From Ophioderma brevispina (lineage: Eukaryota > Echinodermata > Ophiuroidea > Amphilepidida > Ophiodermatidae), in NCBI GenBank assembly GCA_023653785.1, contig JAMKCH010005343.1:1-64000 (forward strand): DNA of 64,000 nucleotides, read 5' to 3'. Shown piece after piece: positions 24,340-35,936 of this stretch (its first letter is position 1; each line of letters opens with the position of its first letter). The notes beneath the pieces are model-generated. The model saw only the letters and a list, made by a program, of their open reading frames with translations. It was not told the origin of the DNA and did no database searches. A program made the translations under genes and the position numbers.

Positions 24340-24700
24340 GTGTACCGCGATGGGGCTTTGGGGGCTAAAGCCCCCCTCAAAGTCTCAAGAAAAAATAGGG
24401 AAAGAAAGAGGAGAAGGAGAAAGAAAAAAGAGGAAAAGAGAGGAGAAAAGCATAGAGACTCGTTTCAAACGGTTCGCGCTCGTTACACATCTGTAAGTGT
24501 TCAATGCGATGTTAATGACATGCGGATCAAAAATTGTCGGAAGAATTACGCAAGGACAGGCATTTTCATCAGGTCTTGAAAACCCTATTAAAACCTCAGG
24601 AGCTTCAGGGGCTCGGCCCCCTGGACCCCCCGCGCCCACCCTGCCGTGGCATGCCCCCGACCCCACCCCCACCCGTTCGTCTCTCCGCTCGCTTTCGTTT
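24340..24700. repeat. GC-rich low-complexity stretch, probably an old repeat
   Basis: GGGGCTTTGGGGGCTAAAGC opens the segment. A purine-rich run of GAAAGAGGAGAAGGAGAAAG type follows, then a C-rich part with GGCCCCCTGGACCCC and CCCCGACCCCACCCCCACC. The several overlapping frames are proline- or lysine-rich because of composition. No domain is recognised. Confidence 0.5.
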
Positions 24701-24750
24701 CTAATGGTTCGATCATCCTTGTCTCAAATGACTAAATGAGAAGTTTTCAT

Positions 24751-26250
24751 GTCAGCTTACAAAAGAACGACACAGCACTGAAACGGCACTTCTTCGCGTG
24801 TCAAGACTATATCCTCATGCAATTCAATCAACAGTAAGGCAGGTTGCTATTGTGCTGCTAGATCTTCTTTCTTTCTCTTTCTGCAGCTTTTGATACTGTG
24901 TCAATGCCATTCTTTTGGATAGTTACGTGATACTTTCAAAAATTCCAAGGTACTTCTTGCTTACGAGTGGGATCGGTCTTCCTGTCAGAAACCGCTCTTT
25001 TCTTGTGCGCATTGGGGATGCAATTTCAAAAAGCAATCATCTACCTTTCGGTCTTCCTCAGGGTTCTGTGTCTTGCCTTCATAATGTACACATACGTATC
25101 GCATCAATCATCCGGAACCACAATTATTGCTTACCACATGTATTCTGATGATGTAAGCTTAATTGACATTTGATCCTAAGATTTGATGGTGAGGCCAAAC
25201 GGCTGTCAAAAGACTCTCCTTTGTATTGATGAAATGGTGAGTGGATGCGCTGTACCAAACTCAAATGAATTATGAAAAACAAGAATTTTTCAATCGCATT
25301 TCATCGCTAATTTACACAAATCGCCTCAAAGAATTACCATCAGGGTCGGGAACAGTGGATGTTCCCCAGTCCTCGGCAATTAGAAACCTTGGTGGCGTGT
25401 TTTGATCAGACAATGTCTATGACTGAACTTGTAAAGGTCATCATTAATTCTGTTAACTTCCACCTTCGCATTATTTACCTAAAACCAGGATCCGCCGCTT
25501 TAATCACATTTGAGAGGTTGTCATCATCTCGTCCGTTCACTGATTTTAATCTCACCATTTGACGATGCCAATTTCACTTTTTTATGGCATGTCGGCCAGG
25601 ATCGGAGTAAACTTCAGATTTTTGCAAAATAGAGCAGCCAGGCTGGTGTGCAGATCTGATACGGATGACACCAGCCCACACACTCCTTACAGAGTCTGCA
25701 TTGGCTACCAATTAGTCAGCGCGTTGTCTTTAAGCTTTTCTTCTTACTTACAGGGCATTTCCGGACAATTGCCATCTTCCTTATTACTTGTCCGAATACC
25801 CTGCTCTTTGTATATTCCCGGCAGGCCAGGATTGCGTTCTGCAGATGACAAGACGCTCCTCAACTGTTTTCCCTCCGCACAAAAAGGTCAGAGTGGGTGA
25901 CAGGGCTGTTTTCACAAGCGGCCCCTAGCCTATGGACTCTTGCCTATCTCTGGTCGCCACTCCAAGTCCATTGTTACTTTTAAGAAGCTCTAAATTTCAT
26001 CTATTTCCTAAGAGTTGATTGGGTGCTTAAATTGGTGTTTTTGTTATTGCCTCACATGAATTTTATTATGCACGCTGTTTTCTTTCTTTTTTTTTTTTAT
26101 TTATATATTTTGATGTTAAAGTAACTTATCTCATAATATCAACGTATTGTAAAAGATGAACCATGTTTTATGCTAAATAGTAATTACTCTCGATTTTGTA
26201 GAAAGCGCTTTGACCTTGTTTTGAGAAGACGCTATATAAATGCCGTTGTA
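24751..26250 (+). mobile_element. Degenerate CR1/L2-like LINE: reverse transcriptase and 3' end
   Basis: The coding strand is plus, but the frame is broken by many frameshifts and stops. In order: a start resembling AYK-NHSTETALLRV (24753-24800); LSLSAAFDTV (24873-24902), the first catalytic-Asp block; FGLPQGSV (25047-25070); the catalytic box YSDD (25141-25152); an IRNLG-type block (25380-25395); FLQNRAARLV (25619-25648); SLHWLP (25694-25711). The 3' UTR ends with AAAGCGCTTTGACC and ACGCTATATAAATGCCG (to 26250), typical of CR1/L2-clade elements. The endonuclease region is absent, as expected from 5' truncation. It is an inactive relic in the probable intron of the LDLa gene, in the antisense direction. 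Confidence 0.88.
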
Positions 26251-26522
26251 ATGTATGATTTAGTCAAGCCCCCTCAATACAGTTTCCTGGGCACGCCTAT
26301 GTATTACAAACTATCTACCTTAACTGAATCCTTACGGTTAGAACATAACGTGGTGTACTTTCAACATGATTGCAATCATGGAGTTTGAATTGCGTCAATT
26401 TTAATTTTGACCCTGTACAATCTTTTTCTGTGTCAGTGCTGTCAACAATATTGAATTACTACTCAAACGTTTGTACTGGAGATGGTTTCCACAAATGTCT
26501 GGAAGCTCCTGTGTTATATTAA

Positions 26523-26665
26523 TCAGTTGGGTCTGATTGGTTCATTACAGACATAATATAGAATAGCCCTCTGAGTATCCAATCAAAATAGTGCTTCTGT
26601 ATCTCTGTGTAAACAATACCACCATTCTTACAATATCTCTGATTTGCTCATTACATGATATTATC
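26523..26665 (+). repeat. Dispersed repeat family J, copy J2
   Basis: Shares GAGTATCCAATCAAAATAG, CACCATTCTTACAATATCTC and GATTTGCTCATTACAT with J1. It sits between the CR1/L2 relic and the (GTTGAA)n tail, so it may be part of a LINE 3' UTR. Confidence 0.6.
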
Positions 26666-26753
26666 TTCCAAGTGACCAAATTGGAACTTAGATGCCAATA
26701 GATAATATAACTTTCAGGGGTTGACCCCAATCTGGTCTTATTGGCCTTTTGGT

Positions 26754-26843
26754 CAACTCCTCCATAAATTTTGTTTCTGTAATTTGTTTTTGTGTAATAT
26801 GATTTTTATGGAAATAAAAGTTGAAGTTGAAGTTGAAGTTATA
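26754..26843 (+). mobile_element. LINE 3' tail ending in (GTTGAA)n
   Basis: A TG-rich AT-rich stretch (TTTTTGTGTAATATGATTTT) is followed by ATGGAAATAAAA and then GTTGAA repeated more than three times (26818-26840). Short tandem tails after an AATAAA-like signal are typical of CR1/L2-like 3' ends. No coding part is attached. Confidence 0.65.
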
Positions 26844-26876
26844 GATAAGTAGGTAATGCCCAGAAAGTCAAATCTA

Positions 26877-27027
26877 GGTAGACGTTTCATATAGAAGTCC
26901 CATGGATGCAAATGAGGTAATACAATTGATTCCGTCGTGCGCTGTATGCCATTGTGCAGTAGCGCTTGACGGAATGAATGGCAATACCTCATTTGCATCC
27001 ATGGGACTTCTATATGAAACGTCTACC
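26877..27027. mobile_element. 151-bp hairpin element with perfect 8-bp target duplication
   Basis: Two 43-bp arms, beginning GGTAGACGTTTCATATAGAA and ending GCAAATGAGGTA, are perfect inverted copies. The inner sequence also folds back with GATTCCGTC / GACGGAAT and GCGCT / AGCGC, so almost the entire element is one hairpin. CAAATCTA occurs immediately outside both ends (26869-26876 and 27028-27035). That direct duplication shows insertion. Each arm carries ATGCAAAT, the POU-factor octamer. An 8-bp duplication fits hAT-type transposition, though the ends lack the usual CAG. The identical arms suggest either recent activity or gene conversion. Confidence 0.9.
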
Positions 27028-27035
27028 CAAATCTA

Positions 27036-28067
27036 CTACTGATGACCCTTTGTACTGATATTGACCCTTTGCATGGTTCTCCATTTGCAGGCAGAGTCTG
27101 GAAAAGGCATTGGAATAGATGAGGGTATTATGTAAGGATGCATCCATCTCTTTCAAGGTCAATGACAGAGAATCACACTGTTAAGTAAATACTCCCATTC
27201 ATATTGCAGCCAGTTCAAGGCTCTCCAGACAAAATGGCAAAAACCATGCAAAGAGTGAAAGAGATTATATCATACAAGCCAGGTCGCAGACACATTCAAC
27301 CATTTTGTTCATACGTGACTGAAAGTTGGAAATCTGTTGAACAGATTGAGCTGAAAAATCTTTGCTACAAATCAATCAAGCACATGGGTGCTACTTGTAA
27401 CATCACAAGCGTGGCATGAGGTCTTCACTTTCGGATTACGGCCATCTTGCCCGGAATGGCAATTAAAGTCATTCATGAGGACTTTCCTAAAATCTAAGAA
27501 TGACATTACATGTTGACATATGGTCTGAATGCCGAATAGTAAGGGAACTAACACCTTTTGTTATAGGTTTGCATGAGTGAGGTGAAAGACCTCTATTGAT
27601 TGCATTGTGCTAATCCATCTTCAAAGCCAGTGGGGTGTTTTAACCAATCCCAAAATTCACTGCTTGGAAGTGTACATTATGAGGTTGATTTACCATACTG
27701 TGCCTATTACAACCGCGAGACATAATATTAATCCTTAGCACCTTAATTTGCGTCATGTACTTTATTCCATTAACGGAATAGAGCACACGGAACAGAGTAC
27801 TGGAAGGGGCGAATGGAGGGTGCCCCAAACACACAAACAGGCAGGTATGCTCTATATGAAAAAAATTTACTTAACAGATAACGGGCCACATTTGGAAAAA
27901 TAGTGCCGCCTAAGGATTTTTCAAAATCATATTTTTGCATGGTTTAAAGCTTTTCATATAATTAGCCCTCACCTGAGAAAGATTAAGACCAAAATCAGCG
28001 TCCTTATGGGTAAACAGAACGATTTATAATTGTTTCACCCGGCGAATTATTCAGCAGACGAATGAAA
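27036..28067. other. AT-rich spacer, nothing recognised
   Basis: Short frames only. GTGGGGTGTTTTAACCAATC at 27632 faintly resembles a family B end, but the interior does not match. Confidence 0.5.
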
Positions 28068-28401
28068 TGGCATTAACCAAGAAAATGCACGCCGTATGCA
28101 TATTTCCCCGGCATGCACCCTGTGTGACCGGTCTGTAACCTTGGTGGTTTATAAAATATCAATGAGTCCGGTCTATTGATATTCATTATTATATACACAT
28201 TTGTTGATTATAGTTATGGAAAACTTAAAAGTTAGCCTACAAATTACCTAGGTATCTTTTAACTCTTATTAACGTCCCTATCTGTTTTTCAGTATGTTAT
28301 TTTTATGTGTCAAATGTATTCTATTCTTTCAATGGCCTGGACTTTCATTTGAGAGCAAATTGAAGAAATTCATATTTTGTGGAAAATGTGCAGTGACGAC
28401 T
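28068..28401 (+). repeat. Dispersed repeat family G, copy G2
   Basis: Second copy of family G, sharing GGCATGCACCCTGT, AGTTAGCCTACAAATTACCT and GAGCAAATTGAAGAAATTCA with G1. The right end again abuts a TTTAA. Substitutions and small indels are spread along its length, so the copies are old. Confidence 0.7.
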
Positions 28402-29969
28402 TTAAAGGGGAATTTTGAGACATTTCCCCCTCCCCCCACGTACCTAAAAAGTTATTCTACGTGAAAATTTTGATTGTATTTTAAGAAAGGTTTATTTTTG
28501 CATTTTCTTCAGTAAATGGAGGAGAAATTATGGACAGTGCACCTGTGATACTACATTTAGTTCATCACAAACTGCAAAATTAGATACAAAATTTTAATAA
28601 AATTTCTCCCGGATATCTAATGAACCCTACAAAACAGAAGGTCTAAAATCACAACAGGGTGGTCCTAGGTATGGATGACTTGGGTGTGGTTTTTTTTGGG
28701 TGCGGAAACCTATGATAGGCTACAAAATAGGCGATTGGTATTATTTTTTTGCAAAACCCCGGGTGCGCCACGCTGCCTCGCACCCGGCTGGGTACGCTGG
28801 TTCACAAAATGCACTTTAATGGCTATTGAAGGACTTTGTGTGGGGCCTTGTGTTTCTTAGATTCTCAGCAATTATTTGGTAAATTACATTATCCCTTTGC
28901 ACCTACTCACATCAACTGATTATTCCTGCTAACAGAATTAAAGCACATGATTAGCATGTATGCTATGTCTCCAGAAAGTACCAGTAGTATACTGGAGGCA
29001 GTAAGCTCTCTGGCTCGAAATATTGGCCTAGAGGTGCCCACCCCCACGCTGAACATATCGGGGTAAATAGACAAACATAATTTTGCATTTCCTGATTTTT
29101 GAAGGGGTTGTGACTGATTCCTCAGACCTAAATTTCACTGTTTCACATGCATCCGTTCCTGTTTAACACTTGTTAGAGCAGGTCACCTGGAACGACATAC
29201 CCCACCCCCCCCCCCCTCCCTTAGGAGTTGGTTATCACCATCTCTGCTTTGGACCAAGACAACAAGACTGCACCATCCATTATTGACTAGTCTGAGTGTA
29301 TTCTGAGATTAATAAAAATAATTACATTTGATTTTTGAAATATGACATAAATCTCAAACTGAAGAATAAACGTTAGAATGCCTTTCAAATGCTAAAGCGA
29401 AACAGTTTGGTAGGATTTGTCAACCCAAAGCAATTTCACCCTCTGACACTTCAATCTTGGAGACATTCCAAATAAATTGCCACATCACAGCTTCATTTAT
29501 ATGATTAAATTTCCTTGCAACACAAAAGATGGCAGGGAACCTATTTTCAGATGTGGAGAGTGAATAGGTTTAAGATAACTCCTACGGACCCTGCAGTAAA
29601 CCTATTTTGAAATTATGAACCAGTGCATACATATCCCAAGATACCTATAGGGAATAAATCATTAGCACTATTTCAGCATATGTTATAGGATATTGCCCAA
29701 GTAGAAATCCTAAACTATGTGCATCATTTTCTAGAGGGAAAATTACTGGCAGATATTAAAATCCATACTGCACTAGAATTTTGCGGTTCTCTGGCTTTCG
29801 CTCTCACTATTTTAAAGAAATAAGCTAAAAATACAAAATTAAAAAAAACTTACATTTTAGGGACAACATACACACACACAACATACATACCATGCCACTG
29901 GATTGCTCAGTTGTATCTTGGCGGCCCACAAAACATGAAAGTGTCAGGGTTAAACCACCCTGAAATTTC
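28402..29969. other. AT-rich spacer with G/C homopolymers
   Basis: TTTAAAGGGGAATTTTGAGA at 28401 could be the end of another TTAA element. A C-run of about 13 lies at 29202-29216. No gene recognised. Confidence 0.5.
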
Positions 29970-30083
29970 ATAATCATCCGTTCAGATGAGATTTTTGATA
30001 GAAAGCTTTAGCCCAGTGCAAGAAATCAGAATTTTAACATTTAGGGACATCTGTTATTTGAAATCTTCTTGTTTTTGCACCTT
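29970..30083 (+). mobile_element. Family D fragment, copy D3 (right half)
   Basis: Matches the right third of D2: CAGATGAGATTTTTGATAGA, then CAAGAAATCAGAATTTTAAC, then ACATCTGTTATTTGAAATCT and TTGCACC. The left part is missing. It lies about 220 bp from D2, so both copies are within 700 bp. Confidence 0.65.
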
Positions 30084-30298
30084 TTTTGAGCAGAGTATAT
30101 TTGATTCACATTTGTTTTTTTCCTCAAATCATATCACAACATCAATCGATGTCATTAACATCTTTACCACCACACCATCATCATTGTTGCTGTTATAATG
30201 TTTCATAAAATAAGCCCCCTAGTTCAACAGAACCAAATTGCAGAGATTTTCAGCAATATATTGTCCCAAATATTTCCACTTCTCATTTCATTCTATAA

Positions 30299-30648
30299 AG
30301 GTGCAATGAAATTTTCAAGTCATCCTTGAATTTTTCTGTGATATCTAGTGATTTCAAATAGATTAACCCACCAATAGATTCCTACCTTTTATTTGGGCTA
30401 CAGAAATAGCTTGAAATGAAAACAAAAGGTGATTGTGTATGCTTATATGTCAGTAGAAAAATAGGGGCTGAATTCTATCTTGCTCTGATAGGAAATGAGA
30501 AATTTCACAATTTGTGTACCAGAAGAAATATTTCTCAGCTTAATCCCTCAGATGAGATATTTTTGATAGAAAGGCGTACCAAGTGCAAAAAGCAAGAGAA
30601 GTTTCACATTGGTAGGGAAATCTGTTATATGAAAATCTCGTTGCACCT
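30299..30648 (+). mobile_element. Family D TTAA MITE, copy D2
   Basis: Exactly the same length as D1 (350 bp). Ends AGGTGCAATGAAATTTTC and GAAAATCTCGTTGCACCT are inverted repeats. The right flank is TTAA (30649-30652); the left is a decayed ATAA. The 78-codon frame inside (30416-30652) is an accident of the repeat, since D1 does not preserve it. Confidence 0.82.
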
Positions 30649-30652
30649 TTAA

Positions 30653-31199
30653 CTATGGTAATTACAGCCTGGGTATCCAGTAGGCCTACAGTACATCAGA
30701 CTACAATACTGTCCAGTCTCAAAATTCACAATGTACCACACCTGCCCATTTCACAAACTCAAGGCAAAATACTTATAACTCTTTGTAAAAGGTACAGGAA
30801 ATGCACTGTGTTTTGGTGTTGAAATCACCAGCGTGTTGAGGATAAGCAATGCCTCACTGCCTTGTGGCGTACCTAAATTGTCTGTATAACCTTGACCCAC
30901 TTAACACCAACACTGGCAAGGATCAATGAGTATGAATGGAAACTACAGCAATCTTACTCATTGAACTTATTTTTGTGTGTGGGGAGCTTTACACCCAATG
31001 AGAAAAAACCTTAAAACCAATTATTACAAAATGTCAAATTTGTGCAGTAATACAAACCAGAGGAAGATAACTTATGAGGGTTGTAGGATTTTCATAGAGA
31101 AGTCCTTAATTTTCTATTTGAATAACTTGTCAATTTATAAGAGGGGGATGACCCATTTAAGGATATGATCAATCTGTATTTTGCCCCTTAATATTGTTA
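30653..31199. other. AT-rich spacer, nothing recognised
   Basis: One 63-codon frame without domain features. Confidence 0.55.
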
Positions 31200-31540
31200 T
31201 AAAATAATGTCAATGCCCTCGTCTTGTCTTGTCCTGTTTTGGGGGTGTGTCTTGTCTTGTCCTGTTTGTGTGTTGTGTCTTGTCTTGCTAATCTTGTTCC
31301 GTCCTGTCTAATAAGCCACTATGAAATGTAAACTCAGTATAGTGAAAGGTGGGGCCATGTAAAAGTCAATCCGACTTATTATGACCCTCGACCTGCATTT
31401 TCATTTACTTGTCTTTCTAAATTCTGTTAAAACCACCATTTATCTTTTTATAATTTATGCTAATGAATTTTCTCATTAGTAATGTATTTACTAAATGAAG
31501 ATGCTAATAAAACTTATTTGAATTGAATTGAATTGAAAGG
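31200..31540 (+). mobile_element. LINE 3' UTR remnant with CTTGT repeats and GAATT tail
   Basis: A CTTGT/CCTGT-rich simple repeat (31220-31310) is followed by about 200 bp of AT-rich sequence. It ends in GCTAATAAAACTTATTTGAA and GAATTGAATTGAA (31505-31538). The AATAAA plus short tandem tail resembles the 3' end of a non-LTR element. No reverse-transcriptase frame lies upstream, so the copy is strongly 5' truncated. Confidence 0.55.
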
Positions 31541-32960
31541 TTTCATCTTGATGAGATTGCCTTTCACCCAAACCCCATGTGTAAAGTTCGCACCAATATT
31601 TCATCCGTGATGATGAGAGGAGAGCTAAAATCATGATTGTGTAAGCCCACTAATAAACTGCTTTCTCCATAATTTCGTCAAAAAGGTACGAATATTGATT
31701 TTACCAATAAATCTTTGATACAAGCATTTTCCCTTGGTGGAGAGCAAACTGGCTAGCATAAATTGAGTATTGATCTAATTTTTTCCTTGGAAGTCAAATG
31801 ACTGGAACTTTTTTTTTGGGTGGGTGTGGATATGGATTGTTTTCAGGTAATGATCTTGCTAGCCCTTACACAACGATTACCACAGGATACAGCCACACAT
31901 GGACACCGTTCACTCCAGCCATCAGTCAAGTGGTATTCTGTGGAACTGAGTTGTTTGATTGTGGTACCTTGTGGTAATTGGCTTTAGTACCATTCCTAGG
32001 GCATGGTGCTCTATTATATCAACAACGGGTTTTTTGTCGTCTAGGTGCCTAGGCTACAATTACCACAGGTAAGTGTCGTAGCCGTATTGCTCCTGAAGTG
32101 CTAATTGAGCTGACATACTTCCATTTACCCCCGCCCCCTCCGTGACCTTTAATCCGGTTTGCCTTCTTCTTTTTTTAGCGAAGACACCTTCCCATGTTTT
32201 GGTCACTGATGCACTTTCCAACTGTCTTTATAACTTTGGCTGTATAAGTACCCCTTGGTTTGACCGTTTTTAGTTTATTAGCCTCCTTCCGATTACTCCC
32301 CTCCGACCCGCCCCCGCGAACTTCGTATAAAATGTGGAAATGTATTGTTTTTAACTTATAAAATCATGGGTTAGTGTGTACAATTCCAATATAATGCTCT
32401 AATGTACTAAAACAAACCACCCAAATAGTGAAAAAAATAAATATTGAGGTATTTCTGTTCAGACGTCTTCCGCAAATAGAAATACAGCGGATAACGTCTC
32501 AAAATATACAATTAAAACAGTGATTGTGGTTTTACCACTAGCATAGAAAAAAGATCAATATATTTGTGTTGAGGTCAAAACTGTATGAATCATGGTGCAC
32601 AATATCACGCTTTAAAATTGGGGATATTGACAAGGAAAGGCTCTTTTTGATCTCATAGTCGGAAATTTTGCTACGCACATATAGAAATTAAAGAATCAGA
32701 TAAAAGTACTGCCTTGTCTTTAATACATGGGATTTCAGGCCAACCACTTGCAGCAGGTTATGAAGTTGTATATCACTGCCAGTAACAAAAATACAAATAT
32801 GAATTTGATGATTTTTGTCAATGTTTCGGCTTAGTAAATCGCTGCTGTGCTGATCCCTTTTATTAATAATATTTATTTATTAGTCCCGGATATGATAGGA
32901 CACTGTAAGGCAAAAAGCTTTTTCACAAACTACAGTGGTAGCGATAATGTGTGCTGTGTG
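31541..32960. other. AT-rich spacer, nothing firm
   Basis: ATTACCACAGG and its inverse CCTTGTGGTAAT recur at about 31878, 31967 and 32059, hinting at an old inverted-repeat element whose limits are not visible. Confidence 0.45.
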
Positions 32961-33925
32961 CAGGGTTCGCCAGTTCTTCCACAGGAGGAAAAAAACCGCT
33001 TTTTTTCCGCGGTTTTTTCCACTTGGAAGAAACGGGTTTCCCTTCCAGTTTCTTCCACTGAAAGCTGAAGAAAACTAAAAAGTCATTTAACCTTTTCATT
33101 TTAAAGAAAATGACTTATAGTTTTGGTTTTATATATACAGTGAATGAAAATAGAGTGAAATATTCAAAATAACCATTCAGGGGGACACCCCTACCTACCC
33201 CATTGCAAGTGGCATAATCCAAACCGGCATTTATCACAAGGTTAAATATAAAAAAATACAGGAAAGAAACTGATTCTCACTTTTCACACCAGCAAGGCCA
33301 AGCAGTGTCTCCTTGTAAAGACTTGAAACATCTTCAAAAATAGGTTATAGTCTCCCAACCCAGGTTCTCCCACTATAAGCAGTACAACAAAAGAAACACT
33401 TAATGTTGCTACTTTTATGATTTGTATTTTAAAATTAACAAATTGCCATACAGATTTCAACAGCTTTTTCATTGTTGGCATCTACAATTACAACTGTGAT
33501 AGTAATATAATGTGCACATGGAAAGAATTGGACAATAAGTAACAATTAATCATCTGTCTATTTGATAGCCAAGTCACAACAAAAATTGTGAACAAGTTAC
33601 CTATATAATTGCAAGGTATACTAACATGCTATAAAACTTGTTAAATTAATTTTGGAAAAAAAAACAATTGTTAAATTTAAAGTAACTAAAGTGAGCCTTG
33701 ATGATTTTGAAAGTTGCAAAGCAGATGAATATGGTGTAAATTTGTGTAATTTGTATGTGTTCATAATACATTTCTTTATTTCTTACAGTTTCTTCCAATT
33801 TCTTTCCAGTTTTTCGGAAAGAAAGAAAGAAACTGGAAGCAGAACGAGAAGAAAAACACCTTTTTTCCGTTTCTTCCATTCTTCGGAAAGAAAACTAGGT
33901 TTCTTCCGGAAGTTTCCGAACCCTG
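32961..33925. mobile_element. 965-bp hAT-like non-autonomous element
   Basis: Ends CAGGGTTCG and CGAACCCTG are inverted. The flanking bases GCTGTGTG (32953-32960) and GCTTGTGTG (33926-33934) match apart from one inserted T, consistent with an 8-bp duplication. Each subterminal region of about 100-140 bp is a purine/pyrimidine-biased block rich in GGAAGAAAC and its complement, arranged in inverted fashion. The centre is AT-rich. The several overlapping short frames at 33646-33999 arise from the polypurine tract and are low-complexity. Confidence 0.75.
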
Positions 33926-33934
33926 GCTTGTGTG

Positions 33935-35563
33935 TATGCATTGTGGTAAAAAAAAATTTACCTGTTTGTGCAAAGACGGTCACTTTCACTCGGTACTAAC
34001 ATTAGTTGATAGAGAAAATTGGCGGGATGTCTTGACACAGGACTAGTACTGATCTCAATATAGATGTTTGCCATCTAGGAACTTAGATGGAGCATGAGAG
34101 GACAATGTTTAAGTCAAAACAGTTATAGCCTAGTAAATTTGCCAGCTGCAGGTGAACTGAAGGCAAGTGTTCAATATAGCTCGCAGATAAACTTTTTCAA
34201 TCCAATACAGGATGAGCCTTGGCATGTTTCTATAATGGATTGAGGCCTACCTTTCTATAATGACATAGTGAGAGTTGGAAGGACTCTGGTGAAATGGATA
34301 ATGAGTGTATGGTACCAACAGTTGATACCAACAGTGGAATTGCAGTGTGGAGTGTGGGTAACACACCAAGATGGTCCCCTGTTTTTAATAAGCCTGCAAC
34401 TTTTTCATCCATGATCAGGTATGACTCATCTGATACACAGACCAACTGCCTTGCACAATGGGAGGGAACCCTACGAGGAACTACTTGAGTGTGACAAAGA
34501 TTCTCGAAATCTAAGCAGGACTCTCACAAACCCACACTGCTTAATCAAGCATGGCACAAAGACCAGCTTGGTCACCTTCCTCTTAGCTCAATGTACAAAT
34601 GCCGTGCCTATCAAAGATATAATTTGGTGCCTGATAATTAAGTTTTCTGATTTGGCATGGAATCTTGTACTAAGTATCCTAACAAGATCTAATTCCACTG
34701 AAGACAAACAACAGTGCGCCCCAAAACATTTTTCAAAGCAGAGGGGCCAATGTTTCTCGTACCAGGCCATTTGGATTATTTCAAAGATTTTACCAAATTT
34801 ACCAGATTTTGTTCAAAAGGTGGAGGAACCACGCTTCAATTCCAAAAATGCAAGGCCTCTCCCCACCCCCCCCCCCCCCGTTCTGTCCGCTTGCCTCTGC
34901 AGCATGTTTGCAATGAACACTGAGTTACTACAAATCCGGGAGCTTTTCAAGTTACAATTCAGGTCTCTGCATATTTAAATAGCATTGCAAATATAGGAGA
35001 TCCTCCAAAGGAAAGAGTTCACCACAAGTTTCTCTCGTTTTTATGCTCTTTCTGTCCATCCCTCACTTCAGGTCCTGATCAGTGGCATAGGTAGTGGAGG
35101 AGTGGGGGGGGGGGGGAGATTTCCCCTCAATTTTTTTCATGTTAAGTTCAGCCTTTTTTTTCAGACTCTCTTGCCCTGTGACAGAAATATTTTGAATTGT
35201 GATCTGGATGGACATTGTGCACTACAGGATCGGAAGATTGCCCCTTGGAACACCGGGCTGGCTAAAAACATCGATGTATAGATTTGGGGGATCCCATATA
35301 GCAACCAACTTACTTCAATTATGAAAGTGGTGTTTGTAGTACTAATTGCTTCTTTAGTATAGCATTTTACCTGTTATTCTCATATTTAAAGCCAAACAAC
35401 AGTAACGTTTCCAAGAAAATTGGATCGACCATAGTTAATCAAAAACCTTGTTTAAAAAATGCTATCTTATCATTAGCAAACCTGTACGGAGCATTCAACT
35501 TATGAGAATCCTTTACTATAAAGTTGTGACTGAATTGTTAAAAAAAAAAACATTGAAGCAGCC
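33935..35563. other. Spacer containing the longest frame of the window (185 codons), not a convincing gene
   Basis: The plus frame 34421-34978 has no recognisable domain. A run of prolines is translated from the C-tract at 34863-34879. It overlaps unrelated frames on both strands and lacks splice or promoter context. A G-run lies at 35103-35117. Confidence 0.5.
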
Positions 35564-35567
35564 TTAA

Positions 35568-35932
35568 AGGTGCATTCGTGATTTCAGCAACCTTCTGTTT
35601 TTATTAATTTTTTATTTTTTTTTAAGCAAGAGAAAAGGTTATTCCCAAGATTTGAGCTGATCCCGATCTTGAGTTTGTGGTGTTATGCAGCAATTGCTCG
35701 TTTGCCAAACATGTCCCACTAGGCTACTGTGCTGTAATTTCTGTCGTGTTAAGGGACAGGCAGGAAAGAAAAATACAAAATTGTACAGATTGCGACCCGA
35801 AAACGAATTGCAATAAGATTGGGCCAAACATGGCTACTAAGGCTAACGGTTCAGATGATATAAAAATCTCAACATTCTTTAGGTAAGTCGGGGAACGAGG
35901 TTTGTGGCTCACGAATGATTCCTTAAAAAAGG
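35568..35932 (+). mobile_element. Family C TTAA-flanked MITE, copy C1
   Basis: Flanked by TTAA at 35564-35567 and 35933-35936. The left end AGGTGCATTCGTGATTTC is inverted at the right as GGCTCACGAATGATTCC. Near the right end it has GATGATATAAAAATCTCAAC, shared with copy C2. The short frames inside are not protein-like. Length 365 bp. Confidence 0.75.
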
Positions 35933-35936
35933 AAGT

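Noticed and set aside
29888..29968. Minus-strand exon candidate: acceptor-like ATTTCAG, a 69-bp open stretch with LTLSC, then GTATGT
   Set aside because: Attractive because LTLSC resembles an immunoglobulin-type strand, but the stretch is too short to identify a domain, is phase 0 unlike the LDLa exon, and its acceptor lies at or inside a family D repeat fragment.
34421..34978. Longest open frame of the window (185 codons)
   Set aside because: No recognisable domain, a homopolymer-derived proline run, overlapping frames on both strands and no splice or promoter context. This length is not unusual by chance in 64 kb.
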